The notes below the pieces were generated by a model, which worked only from the letters and a program-made list of their open reading frames with translations, made no database searches and was not told the origin of the DNA. This document shows, piece after piece, positions 34,713 to 45,547 of a stretch of DNA of 64,000 nt; positions within the stretch are counted from its first letter, which is position 1; every line of letters starts with the position of its first letter. A program made the position numbers and the translations under genes. The DNA lies in contig CP085831.1 in assembly GCA_020809705.1 (NCBI GenBank), forward strand, positions 3,162,001-3,226,000. The letters run 5' to 3'. The DNA comes from Calonectria ilicicola. Its lineage: Eukaryota > Ascomycota > Sordariomycetes > Hypocreales > Nectriaceae.

Positions 34713-37175
34713 GATGGCCAAGGAAAATTCGGGGGAGCATGGGTTTGGTTCATGTTTAGTGCCGTATTTAGGGTAATTCGAGTGAATGGCCGATTTTTTT
34801 TTTGGGGGGGGGGGCATGATTCCATTCTACTCTGGCAAAATTGACATTCATTATACCATGTTGCGCACTTCTAATGCTTTCTTTTCCCTCTGATAAATCG
34901 GGTCAATACCATTTGTCTCTCTGCCTGCTCCCATGGTGGCTGCTAATGTGCTAATATCAGTGCTGCCTCCCCATGTGAAATTTGACCAGCAATCATGTGA
35001 TCAGTGTTCGCATGGATCGCCAACTCCGCAGAGCCGCACCCGGTTGCCTGACGAGGCAATCGCGCTCATACAATGCGCACAGTCGTGGCCAACAAATGCT
35101 GCATTGGAAGTTCAACCGTCATGTAAGACCTAAAAATGTCATGGCCAATAGAAATTCTGCCATCGCGGCACAAATGCTCTCATGATGCCACATTTCAACA
35201 CATTTGTGTGCACGCTTGTGATGCGCAACTGTGTGGCCAATTACCACCAATCGTCTAGTCATTGGTGAGACATGGGTGCCTCCTAAAAACGCCACGTCTT
35301 ACGCAATTCCGTTGAACAAGAATGCCCGCCCAAGTGTGGCCGAAATTTCCCTCAAAGCCTTGCGCAAGGCGGAATACCAAGGTGTCTGGTCGCGATATAA
35401 GAGAGCCATCCTCTGCCGGCGAAATGGGAGACATGGCAAACCGAATTCAATCATCTTTACTGCAGCAAAGGGGCAACTTGACATTCAGGAGAAGTCTGAG
35501 CTGGACTGATTACTGTCAATGTGTATCTATCCCCAGTCTTAATTAATAATATTACACCACAGAGTTAGAGCAGCTTAGAAGCGGTGGATTGGAATCGGAA
35601 ACGGTAAGAGGACTCTTGGTGCTGTGTCGGGTGCTAGAACTGGAGCTGGCTTGGTTATCGCAGGTGTTTGGTCAGTCGGTGGCTGGATTACGATTGGTAG
35701 TGTGGTCGTGGGTGTCTTGTGGGTTGCTGGCTCGGTGGTGGATGACCCCGTTGGGAGGTTTGTGGAGAATCCAATTTATTGGCTGGCTGACTGATAGGTG
35801 ATTGTGAAGGATTCCAAAGCATCATTCACGCTGATTTCTCATACCTTACTATGGTTGCTGATACTGATTTGTACATACTTCATTATTGTCTATAGCTTCC
35901 CTCCTAACCCCTCAGCTGGAAGAGTAATAATTTATACTCATACTCTTCCCTCTGATTGCTAGACACACCCATATAATAAATTCAGACGGTGGTTAATGTA
36001 GAGTTTCAACAAACCATCTTAGTCATAGCAAATCTTATGGATGAAGGGCACCGGGGGTTGGTTATTGGGAGCGGGCTATGCTATAGGTAAACAATCAGTC
36101 GCCAACAGCTTGTGCATTACTTGAATTCCTGCATCATAATCGACAAATATTACTATAACTTCAAATAGAATTTTGTTGGTTGTACTTTTGTTCGAAAGAA
36201 AGCCGAGCGGCCAAATTGCCGCGCGCGCGAGACGTTTCCTGTTATCGCTCACGATGGTTCTAGACTCGAATCGAATTCCATATCGAACCAGCATAGAATA
36301 TATCGAAAGAACCCCTTAAAACACCAAGGGGGCAGTGCACGGGTCGGTCTTGGCCGCAGAAAGTTTGAATGCGGGCCGGGGTGCACGACGATGCCGCGAT
36401 CCAAAGTCGGTATGTTTTCGGGTCGCCCTCGGCTCCCGGGATCCGCAGATCAAAGCGTGAAGGGAAAAGATATTCCCGGATGTTTATATTGTTATTCCAC
36501 GAATGTCTGTAGAGTCTGTGCTGCTTGCAAGGTGTCATAGAAGCCGATGGTGGGACGAAATCGGGATAAACCCACTGCGCACCCCACGATTCGGCTGGCT
36601 TTTATCTTGAACACATATCCCCGAGGTAATCGAAATCGTCCGTTGTACAAACTCAAAGAACCGTTGGAACAGTCTAGTGCTCGCTAAATACCGGATCCCG
36701 CCGCTCGGGAATTTTGAAAGCCGCTGGGCTATTCCAAATGTGAACTGGTGGGTTTCGTTTAAAGTTTTGATACAAGCCAAACCCAACCGCCAGACTGATA
36801 TGGGAGTATGAAAGGGGAGTAGTGGACCTGCTGATTGACACCGAGATCCTTGTACGATTCACGAATCCATTACTAAGGATCTTGAACCATGTCCTTTCGG
36901 TGGCATCCGACTGCAAACAGGGCCTGTATCTCGCTTAGCTGCTTAATTTTCGCTACTAATTAAGTTTATTCGGATGGGAGGTGAAACCGAATTGTGGGAA
37001 CGGTTCTCGGAGGGACAGTCATTGCCACAATAGGAATCCGTCCCCATATATATTAAGCTTTGTTGCTGATCGAAATGTTAGTTATATGCTGAATGTCATC
37101 CTTTGCTTTGTGATCAATCAGGTTCTTTGAGAACTCTACCTATATTCAATCTGTTTAATATTCCTAATACTCGAG
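34713..37175. other. 2.5-kb intergenic spacer
   Basis: No gene supported. It contains an adjacent T and G homopolymer run (34793-34815), several small frames on both strands without features, and at the right end the tyrosinase 2 promoter with TATATATTAAG at about 37046, near -125. Confidence 0.35.
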
Positions 37176-38490
37176 ATGCGTGGTATATTACTCACTGTTC
37201 TGGCTACGGCCTCCAGTGCTCTTACGCTCCCGCGAGCCACCAACACGACGACCGATTACGAGTCAATCAACACTCAACTTTCCGATCTGGCTCAGTCTGC
37301 CTATGACCAAGCCAAGGACTTGGTCGAGAATGCTCAAGGTAGCAATAGCACCTGCAACTGGAGCAATGTGCGCATCCGCCGAGAATGGTGAGCCTTAGTC
37401 AAATTATCTTCCTTGGAATTGATTAAGCTAATGATGACTTTTCGTTCTACAGGAATGCCCTTACCAAGAACGAGAGAAAGGCATACGTTGATGCGGTCCT
37501 GTGTCTCCAGTCCAAGCCAGCCTTGACCCCTTCGTCTGTTGCTGCTGGAGCCAAGAGCCGATTCGATGACTTTGTCGCCACACACATCAACCAGACGTTT
37601 TCCATTCACGCCACCGGAAACTTTCTCTCTTGGCACAGATACTTTACCTGGTTGTACGAGGAAGCTCTCCGTGGTGAATGTGGCTATGAGGGGACCCAGC
37701 CTGTAGGTTTCCTGTCTCCTTATTGCCATGGCTGACTAACATAATGTAGTATTGGGATTGGGGACTCACTGCCGTCACTGGAATCAACACTTCTTCGATC
37801 TTCGATGGTAGCCCTTACTCGATGGGCTCCGACGGCGAGTACATTCCCGGACAGGGCGATATTTCGATTTCCCCCACTGCTGGTCTCCCGCCGATAATTC
37901 TTAAGCCCGGATCTGGAGGCGGTTGTGTCAAGTCAGGACCGTTTTCGAACATGACTGTCAACCTCGGACCGGGTGGTTTGGCTCTTCCTGGCGGAGATAC
38001 GGCCTCTGCTGCCAACCCCCTCGACTGGAACCCTCGTTGCCTTAAACGAGACCTTAGCAACGAGGTGAATGCAAGATACAGCAACGCTACAGGAATTCTC
38101 GATAATATTGTGCGACCTCAGGATGTGTACGACTTCCAAATGACAATGCAAGGATATCCTGGTTCAGGCGAGCTGGGTATCCATGGTGGCGGCCACTTTT
38201 CTTTTGGCGGTGATCCCGGCCGTGACGTCTATACATCCCCTAGCGAACCTGCATTCTATTTGCACCATGCCATGATTGATCGGGTGTGGTGGATGTGGCA
38301 GATGGGTTCCCCCGAGGAACGTCAATCAGGACCACTTGCGCTGAGCGGCACCAACACCTTCTTGAACACCCCTCCCAGCGCGAACACTACGTATGAAGAT
38401 TACGTTCACTATGGATGGGCTGGGCCGAGCAAGCAGATCAAGACTCTTATGAGCACTCTGGAGGGGCCTTTCTGCTATGTCTACGTCTAA
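37176..38490 (+). CDS. Secreted tyrosinase-like copper oxidase 2
   Basis: Exons 37176-37387, 37453-37702 and 37750-38490 give 400 residues. A signal peptide (GILLTVLATASSALTLP) leads. CuA region: RFDDFVATHINQTF, SIHATGNFLSWHRY (three His). CuB region: GIHGGGHFSFGGDPG and the FYLHHAMIDRVWWMWQ block. The WNALTKNERKAYVDAVLCLQ segment is the family N-terminal signature and spans intron 1. It is longer than tyrosinase 1 because of an extra loop (Gly/Pro-rich, residues about 190-240). The terminal block YGWAGPSKQI and CYVYV resembles tyrosinase 1 only loosely, so the two are old paralogs, not a recent duplication. Oxidises phenols outside the cell. Intact. Confidence 0.92.
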
Positions 38491-39438
38491 TTTGGTCACC
38501 AAACCACTCTTGTACATACCTTGTCTGTATTTATCTTAGTAATATTTCTGTAAAGACATATAGACTATAGACTCTTCACTTATCCACATTCAATACAATT
38601 TATTGATCTTCTCCTGCGCCCGGAACTACGACGATTGAAGAAGTTAAGAACTAGTGATGCCCGGATCCCTCCCCCAAGCCTAGTGGGCACGGTAATGACT
38701 GTGTGGTAATTTGTCACACACCGTAGATAGGAGCCGTAGCTATCTATTGATATAATTTGTTGATGTTAATGAAGAAATACTCTAGTTAGTTATGCTGTAT
38801 TGAAATTGGATATTAATATATCCCTAAGTTAGGAGATTATAATAAATAATGAGATTTCTTGGGTATATATATATAAAATAAGATCTAAGATATTTCTAAG
38901 AATAAAAAAATAAAATAATTTCTAAGCCTAATTATAATAAATAAATTATTATTTATTCTTTTCATAGGATTCTTCTAGAATTGCTAAAGTTGGAAATAAG
39001 CTTTCTAAAAAAGGTATGCTCTGTGCGTCTTTTTCTGTTACACCCCTGAACCGTAAATAACGTGAACCTAATGGGAAACTTTGATGTGGGCGGCGCTAAC
39101 AACAGCCGCTTTGAGATTAAGAGTGGCTGAGTTGTATTTTTGGCCTTGCTGTATCGCGAGACCCTCAAGCTGCTGGGTAATTGATTACTCCAGCGACATG
39201 AATGCGGTGTGGTCGGCCAATGCTTCGTTGAGATGATCGAAATTTACCGGATATGTGATGTGACCAGATAAATGGCAATAGAATTTCATAACCCAGCGTA
39301 CGGATAATTTGCTAAGTCTTTCATCTAATCAGAGCTTGCTGCGAAGTCATGCCCCGAAGAAAATTTAAGCTACATAAATGCGAAAATTGTCCACTATCCG
39401 ACTGCCATATACTTGGTAATCGTGTGGCTACGAACCTC
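38491..39438. other. Spacer with AT-rich patch
   Basis: 38740-38960 is extremely AT-rich (long TAATAA/ATATATA runs) and bounded by ordinary sequence; it may be a mutated repeat remnant. No gene seen. Confidence 0.4.
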
Positions 39439-40779
39439 CTACTCGAACTTCCACCAGTCGAAATTGAACAGATAATAATCAACACCCGTGAAGCGAAAGA
39501 CCAAATCTTGGATTCCAGAAGCACCATCGACGGCACAGTCCACAGTTGTCCATGTGTTCCAATCTCCAGTTCTAGACACGTTGCAGGTTCCGATCAGTGT
39601 GCCCGTGTCGCTGCCCAGGCGCAGTTCAATGTTACCACCACTAGTCGCAGAGGAGACTCGTGCAGAGAATGATTTCGCCCCATCGCCGAAATTCACACCC
39701 TTAACTTTGATGTAGTCGCCGTTGTTGATGTACGCAACAGCCATACCGCCCTCGCTGCAGGTTTCAATTTCAACACCTTCGGAAAAGGCCATTGTCTCAG
39801 CCTCTTGGCGCACGTATGGATCCAGAGTGCCGACTTGAAGTGGACCCTCGGCAGTCATTGTCATTACGGGGATTGTCCCATCAGCGTTGTAATCAAAGCT
39901 CTCCACAGCCACGGACCGTGTGAACCCACCTCCTCCAGGGAGAGCACCATTGTGATAAAAGAAGTATGACGTATCACCAAATGGAATTATGCCTGGGTGG
40001 TTGGTAAAGCTGCCACCTTCACTTGCCATAATGACACCACGGTAAGTCCAGGGACCGTTGATATTGGAACTTGTGGAGTACCGAATGTCCTCGGGGCAGC
40101 AAAGACCCGCGAAAATGAGATAATAGAGCCCATCGCGCTTGTAGACCCAAGGTCCCTCCGCAAATGAGCTAGGCTCATCAGAGTCGCCGGTGTTGGCACC
40201 GAAACCCTCAGGAGTAAGTTCAACTTCGGTAATTTCCCCACCAAGCGAAATCATATCTTCGTTGAGTTTGACCATGAACAAGCCTGGGTTGCCCCAAAAC
40301 ATGTAAGCCTGGCCATCATCATCGATGAAGACGGTCGGGTCAATCCGGCGATTCTCTAGCAACGGAATACCCAACGCGTCAACAAACGGCCCTGTGACAC
40401 TGTCACTCACACCCACACCAATCGCCATTCCGCCAGTTTCCTTATTGGTGATCGGAACGTAAAAGTAGAACTGGCCATTGCGTTCAATGACCTGTCCTGC
40501 CCAAGCGTCAGAGGCAGCCCAGCTGAAAGTGCTCAAGCCCATCGGCGAGCCGTGATGCTGCCAGTTCATCATATCTGTCGAGGAGAAGAGAAGCCAATTG
40601 TTCATGGTGTACCAGGTTGACCCATCCTCATCATGTCCGGTGAATAGATAGACACGACCATCGTGAACGAGAGGGGCCGGATCAGCTGTATATTCGGTTT
40701 GGGTGATTGGATTATCAGCCCTGGCACAGCCGAAGAAGAGTAATGGTTGGACCATTGACCAGATATCAACCAGTCTCAT
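39439..40779 (-). CDS. Glycoside hydrolase family 43 with C-terminal CBM6
   Basis: Single uninterrupted exon, 446 residues, with a signal peptide (MVQPLLFFGCARA). The five-bladed propeller of GH43 starts at TEYTADPAPLVHDGRVYLF, where the Asp is the general base. The pKa-modulating Asp lies in RRIDPTVFIDDDGQAYMFWG and the catalytic Glu in SSFAEGPWVYKRDGLYYL. The final about 125 residues form a CBM6 (QEAETMAFSEGVEIE ... YINNGDYIKVKGVNF ... NFDWWKFE), a beta-sandwich that binds xylan or arabinoxylan. GH43-CBM6 proteins act as beta-xylosidases or arabinofuranosidases on plant hemicellulose. All key residues are present. It faces tyrosinase 2 tail to tail. Confidence 0.95.
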   Translation of the reverse strand: MRLVDIWSMVQPLLFFGCARADNPITQTEYTADPAPLVHDGRVYLFTGHDEDGSTWYTMNNWLLFSSTDMMNWQHHGSPMGLSTFSWAASDAWAGQVIERNGQFYFYVPITNKETGGMAIGVGVSDSVTGPFVDALGIPLLENRRIDPTVFIDDDGQAYMFWGNPGLFMVKLNEDMISLGGEITEVELTPEGFGANTGDSDEPSSFAEGPWVYKRDGLYYLIFAGLCCPEDIRYSTSSNINGPWTYRGVIMASEGGSFTNHPGIIPFGDTSYFFYHNGALPGGGGFTRSVAVESFDYNADGTIPVMTMTAEGPLQVGTLDPYVRQEAETMAFSEGVEIETCSEGGMAVAYINNGDYIKVKGVNFGDGAKSFSARVSSATSGGNIELRLGSDTGTLIGTCNVSRTGDWNTWTTVDCAVDGASGIQDLVFRFTGVDYYLFNFDWWKFE

Positions 40780-41986
40780 GATTGTGATGTCTTAAGAAGA
40801 AGTATGGTTTTTGTATGGTATTCTATGCCGCGTTGATTGATAGATGTGCTAGTGATCCTGAGGTTACCGGTTCTTGACTCATAGCAAGAAAGATTTTTAC
40901 TACAGCACTCTGAACTGCTGCCTTTTATAATCCATTGAGCCATACTTGCTCAGTGAATTATTTCTTGGTTCCACCGAGTATTAAAACTGATTTAAGCGCT
41001 TGAATGAAAGAGTTCCATTCGTAAATGTTTTCTGTTCAATGTATTTCCGCTGCTCGAACATGGTTCTCACTTTAGCCGTATTAACGTGCCATTCAGCGCT
41101 CGAGTGAGAGAAAGCCAAGAAATGATTTTTGATCAGGTGTGTTCGCCTCTGCAAAAAAGTAGCCGTCATTTGCGCCGGTAGAAAGTGCTATTAACCGCTT
41201 GAATAAAATTACGTTGTAATTAGTCGATCTGTAGATGGATAAACCACCGGGTAAATTGCGACTACAGCCCTTCGGCATTTGAACAATTCCATACCAAATT
41301 GGGGCATTGCATGCGACGGAAGGAATAGAAATAAAACGGTGCGGCGATTAGGGTATTCCGAAATGATGGCATAGTAATTAAACTTCCCTCACATTCTACA
41401 TATATATTGCTATCCCTCCAAGAATTAAACGGGCTTCCTAGACGGCCATGGAGTGAACTTGGTAGAATTCAGGCTCTAGGAGAACTCAAAGTGAATCAAG
41501 AGCTGCAGGCTGATAGGCCAGGTCTGGTTCCATTTATTGCACATGTCCAAGCCAAGCTTTGTGTATATGTACCGTTTATTGACGTCTCGCGTTGGCAGGC
41601 AGTCAACTGGAACTTGGTAGCTGGGCTTTTCGTAAGCTTGGATTTCAATGAGGCAACACTGTGGGGATGGTGTTCAGCTCCGTGGTCCAACAGCCAATTA
41701 GCATCGGCTATCATGAGTGGGGTTGACGCATTTGGTTAGACGCGTTCTCACCTCCTTTTGGTCGGTCGAGTCCACAAGGTTGCATCCTTTTCATCCTACC
41801 ACTGGGGAGACTTTGATCGCTCTCATTCGATCTGATTTGACCCTTGTCTCGTTTTTGAGTACCAATCACCACTCGCCCTGTTAATACCGTGGAGTACGAT
41901 ATCAACTGAATGTACGGACGCCTTTTCACCGGGATTTATATTTCACCCAACATTTGGGTTTTGCTGATCTTCTTCACGAATCACAG
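40780..41986. other. Spacer between divergent GH43 and F-box genes
   Basis: Shared upstream region of two divergent genes. Small frames on both strands (41093-41278, 41407-41739) show no domain. No RNA gene recognised. Confidence 0.35.
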
Positions 41987-43303
41987 ATGCCGACACTCTT
42001 TGATTGCCCCTGTGAGATTGTACAAGCGGTCTTAGGGTTCCTCTCACAAAGCGAGCTTTCCATTCTATGTCTCGCCAATAAATGGTTTCGCACCGTCACT
42101 GAACCCCACCTCTACTGCTCAATCAGGTTGCAGTGGTACTGGTCAGAGCCCATCACTCCGCTCTTACGAACACTGCTGCGTAGACCCGAGCTATCAAAGC
42201 ATGTTCGTCATCTGGTCATTTATGGATCACATCTGGGTGGCAGACCGCGTCCTCCGCCGAAACTTCCTACTACCAACCTTGAAATGGATAAAATCACAGA
42301 ATTTATCCGGCAGGCAGCGGTGCCCTTTGGTGACTTTTGGATAGATGAGGCTCGAGCAGGGTCGACTGATGCGCTGGCCGCAGTGCTCATTTCACAGTTG
42401 TCTGAACTAAGCTTTCTCAGCCTTGACCAGAATGTTACCGAAAATAATTGCATTTTCGGTATGCTGATCCGGTTCCTCTCCAGCCAGCCTTCACATCCCA
42501 ATTTGCCCAACTTCCCACAACTTCGCACAGTGGTTTACTCTCGTCACAAAGACAAACACAACACAAACGCTGTAGATCTTGCGGGATTCCTATCTATATT
42601 TTACCTACCAGCAGTGAAGCATATTTCCGCAGCTGTCACGAACCCCTTCAGCTTCTCTTGGCCCGCAAATACACCAGAGTCCTCCAGCATCATGTCACTA
42701 AGGCTGAAAAAGCTACGAGAGCCACATGTTGGTCATATCTTAGCAGGAACCCGATCGCTTCAGGAGCTACATTGGGATTGGATTTATGATCCACATGGGA
42801 GGAGTAGCGACCGCTTCAACGCCCCTGTCATCGATTTAGATCAGATTCTGGATGGGCTATGCCATGTTCGTGAAACTATCACTGATTTGAGGATCGCTGC
42901 CTATTGTTATCAAGAATACCTTGAACAGTCGGCCTTGACTATTAATGGATCGCTTAGCGGCATTGCATCCTTCTGCAAATTAACGCGATTTTGGGTTCCA
43001 TTGCCATTTCTCGCGGGATTCATGCCGGGCATTTGCGATCGGCTAGACCAAGTCATGCCGAAAAATGTCGAATATGTCACCATCACAGATGATTTGTGCC
43101 TTAATAAAAGCTGTAAATGGGAAGATGAGGACATTTACGCACTTATTGTGTCGTGGTTGGAGCACTGGAAGGAATCTACGCCTTGTCTACGCAAAGTCTG
43201 CTTACTTTTGCAAACAGAGTGGTCCACAGAGTTGAGAAAAAAGTTGAAAACCCTTTGCACAAGACTCGAAATGGATGTTGAGTTAGGAAAAAACTATGGC
43301 TAG
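41987..43303 (+). CDS. F-box protein
   Basis: Single exon, 438 residues from ATG 41987; the frame upstream contains only non-ATG codons. Residues 4-46 form an F-box (LFDCPCEIVQAVLGFLSQSE, then LCLANKWFRTVTEPHLY), the Skp1-binding module of SCF ubiquitin ligases. The rest is a leucine-rich, irregular alpha/beta region (for example LRKLSSDN-like and HVRHLVIYGSHLG segments) that resembles the degenerate LRRs of fungal F-box proteins and would bind the substrate. Substrate unknown. No lesion. Confidence 0.8.
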   Translation: MPTLFDCPCEIVQAVLGFLSQSELSILCLANKWFRTVTEPHLYCSIRLQWYWSEPITPLLRTLLRRPELSKHVRHLVIYGSHLGGRPRPPPKLPTTNLEMDKITEFIRQAAVPFGDFWIDEARAGSTDALAAVLISQLSELSFLSLDQNVTENNCIFGMLIRFLSSQPSHPNLPNFPQLRTVVYSRHKDKHNTNAVDLAGFLSIFYLPAVKHISAAVTNPFSFSWPANTPESSSIMSLRLKKLREPHVGHILAGTRSLQELHWDWIYDPHGRSSDRFNAPVIDLDQILDGLCHVRETITDLRIAAYCYQEYLEQSALTINGSLSGIASFCKLTRFWVPLPFLAGFMPGICDRLDQVMPKNVEYVTITDDLCLNKSCKWEDEDIYALIVSWLEHWKESTPCLRKVCLLLQTEWSTELRKKLKTLCTRLEMDVELGKNYG

Positions 43304-44726
43304 TGAAAAGCCTCGAATTCCATTCACTTTAACTATGTCTCTCTGTTAGAGCTTGTCATTATTGTGAACAAACACATACCAACTCTGTCATCGTGTGGTT
43401 ATTCTTAGCAGTAAACTTAGCATTGCATCGTGCGACGACACAACAGGGAAAATATGGCTCCAGTCTGCGTAGATGCACACAATGGCTCAAATTGATGATC
43501 TCTGCGCTAGCAATACTCGTATTACGTGGGCACAAGCCCCCACGACCCAGAATCTCGAAATGTGAATCAGCCAGCCTCCAAGTTCAAGATCTTTAAGACA
43601 AGCAATGATTCACAATATGGCACATACTGTGGTTCAGCCACAGAAGACAGATATGAAGTACTGTGAAGATGGTGGTATACGACGATTCTAGCTTGAGTTG
43701 GAGTAGAAAAGACGAGACTACGGATGCAGAGTAGTAGGCACCCAACCTTCGGCACTGGCGATAAAATATCATGGGACCCGTGAGATTGTCTTTGGACTAT
43801 AGACTAAAAACAAGCTAATTGATATTTCCAATGCATCACATGGCCAGTTGCCAATTCAATGGTCGGAATAGCCCACTCTCAATTCAGCTCAGTGCATCCT
43901 AGCTCTTTAGTGTCGAGAATCGCAGTTGAGGCGTATCGCACCCAAACTGGCCAGCAAGCCTCGAATAGCTGCTATTGGCCTCCTGACTAAGTCAAAACTT
44001 TAAAAAAAAAAGTCCTAAGCATGCCGGCGCTATTTTGAGGCTGGAATCACGGGAGCTTGTGCCTTATTGAAAGCGACGACAAGAAATGGCTCAGAACCTC
44101 CATTCACAAGGTGTGCCGTGGGACGGACTGAGATCTTTGCCCGGCAGTTGTACCTGCATCTGCGGCAATAAATAAGGTCCTTTTTATGCTTAATATGGCA
44201 ACGGAAACCGGCACATTGCAGGTGCTTTTGTAGGTCGTGTGGCGGATATATTATCATGGGAGTTGAGCCTATTAAACCCCCGGTTTGTTGATTTCATCGA
44301 GATTTGGGGAGGGACTAAAGTCCGTCGACTCCTAGGAGCCATACCTGTTTCCACTCCCCACTGAGCGTGGAAGGTGGAGCGTATAACACTTTCGAGTGTC
44401 TTTTGCTGTCCTCTGGATGATATTATTAGCTATCAAAACCAAATTAGCGCATTTATGGCCCCGCAAACAAGAAGCCACCCCGTAGTTCCAGGTTGTCTTT
44501 TTTGCAAGGTGCTGACACTAAGATGACTCAGTACATATGTCTGTTTTTGGTATCGTGGAACGGTCATTGTATAGAAATGTATGTACTGACAAATGAGATT
44601 ACTAAACGCGAGCTTTAATGCATCTCATCAGCTAACAGGTATAAAGGGCACTCAAAACAGTCTGGTCGAACTTCATTTGCAACAGCACACCACTCCAAAC
44701 GCCAACCTTTCAACCTCGTATTCACG
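43304..44726. other. Intergenic spacer
   Basis: No gene firmly supported. A minus-strand 75-codon frame (44030-44257) is Cys-rich (LIYCRRCRYNCRAK) and could be a small protein, but has no other support. The right end has a TATA box for the next gene. Confidence 0.3.
44638..44648 (+). promoter_or_regulatory. TATA-like box of small secreted protein gene
   Basis: GGTATAAAGGG lies about 88 bp before ATG 44727. Confidence 0.5.
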
Positions 44727-45175
44727 ATGCAGATTTCTAGCCTTTCTGCCTTCAGCCTTCTTGTCGCCTCAGCCTTTGCTGCAGACTGCTATGGAACTGC
44801 CTCTAACAGTATTTCGTCATGGGCAGATCTATACTGGGATACTCGTCAGAGGATGTGCTCGAACATGCAATGTAGCCCACAACAAGCATGTACGGCGCAA
44901 TCTGCTACGAGAAGATTGTCTGGGTTCTCTGTGACAGTCACACTTACCAGGAAACTCACGGGAAGCAAGCAAAGCTTCCCGAATTGTTGGGTATAATACA
45001 GTATTTTCCTCTGCGAGTAATGGTCAAGCTAACTAGGTTATCGTATAGGATGCCACTGAGTGAGTTATTAAATTCTAGGTAATTGTTTTTCTCTGATAAT
45101 TATAGGAATATTATTAGTCAATGTGTCCTTTCCGAAAAGAGGCCTTCTGGTGTTTGGTCACTCAATGGCGAATAG
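44727..45175 (+). CDS. Small secreted cysteine-rich protein
   Basis: Proposed exons 44727-44990, 45049-45059 (an 11-nt micro-exon) and 45106-45175 give 114 residues. A clear signal peptide (SAFSLLVASAFAADC) is followed by SSWADLYWDTRQRMC and CSPQQAC. The junctions restore NCW|DATE|NIISQC, the conserved middle of this fungal secreted family, which strongly supports the two introns (gtataa and gtgagt donors). The frame ends at TAG 45173-45175 after SLNGE, whereas relatives usually continue about ten residues with a Tyr-rich end; a shifted frame just beyond reads QYDYW, so the terminus may be slightly damaged. Function unknown; effector-like or surface protein. Confidence 0.6.
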
Positions 45176-45547
45176 TACTAATTCAATACGATTATTGGAA
45201 ACTGAAGATATGAAGAGAAGCGCTGTCAATGGGTTGGTTCCGAACAAGCAGTTAGTACTTTTAGATTTACTGGGGTGTCAATGGGAAAATGTAAACAAGT
45301 AGAACAGCATATTGATAAGCCCGTGAAGATTGCATTGAACTGGGGCTAGAGGTTCACATAGAAAGGATTACTCCAGGTATCATTTTTGCTAGCGCATATG
45401 TCACTTAACTTTCCATTTCTAATAAAATTCTCCTCTCTCCCTACAAACCAAGGATGGCTCTCACGCCCGTAAAACCACAAGGCCTTGTACCACTCAGATT
45501 GCAATCCATGATAACCAAGGTCCCCAGCCAACGTAAGCTGAACTGCC
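45176..45547. other. Short spacer
   Basis: Minus-strand frame 45346-45573 overlaps the P450 3' end and has no recognised domain. Nothing else seen. Confidence 0.3.

Noticed and set aside
36076..36916. Several minus-strand frames upstream of tyrosinase 2
   Set aside because: Low similarity to any family I recognise; likely chance frames in a promoter-rich spacer.
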